From: Ectobius pallidus
Taxonomy: Eukaryota; Arthropoda; Insecta; Blattodea; Ectobiidae
DNA: 64,000 bases
Assembly (NCBI GenBank): GCA_964059195.1
Contig: CAXKWD010000005.1
Coordinates: forward strand, 155,339,265-155,403,264
Reading direction: 5' to 3'
The position numbers and the translations under genes are program-made. Positions 63,336-64,000 of this stretch are shown here, piece by piece (the stretch's first letter is position 1; the number at the start of each line of letters is the position of its first letter). The notes beneath the pieces are model-generated. The model saw only the letters and a list, made by a program, of their open reading frames with translations. It was not told where the DNA came from and did no database searches.

Positions 63336-63539
63336 CCAATAAGAAACATGTATATACCACCGATATACAGCATATATATTGTCAAAACCAATTTATTGTT
63401 AATTTATTACTTCACGTGTATCAACTTTTTTTTATAGTTTCATATTTTTAAATAAAAATGTCTACATTCTTATTGGGATTTAAACACAAACAATTTAAAA
63501 TTCGTTTATAAATATTTGGTGTTGAAATGCTTTTAATTA

Positions 63540-64000
63540 TTTAAATGCTTCAAAAGGTATTTAATTCTTAAAAAGGATTTAATTCTTAAAGAAGAATTTA
63601 ATTCTTAAAAATTATTTTATTCTTAAAAATTACTTTCACTCTTAAAACTTCTTTAATTTCTTTTAACTATTAAAATTATTTTCTTTCAAAAAATTCTTTA
63701 GTTCTTATTCTTTTGAATCTTACAACTTCTTTTCATTCTTAAAAATTCTTTGTATTCTTAGAAAATCTTAGCATTCTTAAAAATTCTCTGCATTCTTAAA
63801 AAATCTTTGCATTCTTAAAATTTTTTTGCATTCTTCAAAAATCTTTGCATTCTTCAAAATTCTTTGCATTCTTCAAAATTCTTTGCATTCTTAAAAATTA
63901 TTTTCATTTTAAATAACTTATTTTCAACCTAATTTTTGTAATTCTTAAAAATATACTATTTCTTTAAAAAATCTTTTGATTCTTAACGTTTATTAAAATT
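63540..64000. repeat. Degenerate AT-rich tandem repeat, ~18-19 bp unit
   Basis: Units of the form CATTCTTAAAAATTCTTTG repeat to the window edge, becoming more regular between 63730 and 63900. It may continue beyond the window. Confidence 0.8.

Overview
The window is AT-rich, repeat-dominated animal DNA, most likely from an insect. A cockroach or termite-like genome is plausible from the retrotransposon types and the many TAGGCCTA words, but this is inference. There are no bacterial-style operons. Coding signal is sparse: one small, fully assembled host gene, one isolated candidate exon of a second gene, and many transposon-derived ORFs.

The host gene lies on the + strand between 13640 and 39484. 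It has five exons (13640-13706, 15490-15579, 18247-18408, 36176-36244, 39477-39484), each with consensus GT/AG sites, and every intron is in phase 1. It encodes about 131 residues: a signal peptide and then three cysteine-rich modules, one per internal exon. Each module carries the spacing C-x5-C-x5-C. A poly(A) signal follows at 39615-39620. I do not recognise the protein. A separate candidate exon, also phase 1-1, sits at 44912-45022.

The most striking element is a 12.4-kb compound Penelope-like retroelement (22561-34940) inside the 17.8-kb third intron. It is two tandem arrays joined head to head at 27796/27797. The minus arm has an intact 810-codon RT plus GIY-YIG ORF. The plus arm has a 5'-truncated copy followed by a full-length copy broken by a 1-nt deletion. 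Four nearly identical ~1.4-kb pseudo-LTRs separate and flank the ORFs, each with a hammerhead-ribozyme-like motif. The compound is bounded by one 10-13 bp target duplication, so it behaves as a single insertion.

Region by region: 1-13.5 kb holds DNA-transposon and non-LTR fragments, including hAT-like elements with 8-bp duplications and a mariner-like element with a nested hAT MITE. 13.6-39.6 kb is the host gene with transposon-filled introns. 40-42.3 kb is a cluster of three Helitron-like elements. 42.8-52.9 kb holds RTE-type and other non-LTR fragments, SINEs and a second copy of a low-complexity-expanding repeat. 53.5-55.7 kb is a ~35-bp minisatellite with ~935-bp higher-order repetition. 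57.6-64 kb holds RTE fragments, two long-inverted-repeat elements, other foldbacks and a terminal AT-rich tandem repeat.

A cross-cutting observation is that the octamer TAGGCCTA occurs 18 times. In at least three places, comparison of sister repeat copies shows GCCTA, GGCCTA or GGGCCTA added at a TA, as if short GGCC-core words are being inserted into the genome.
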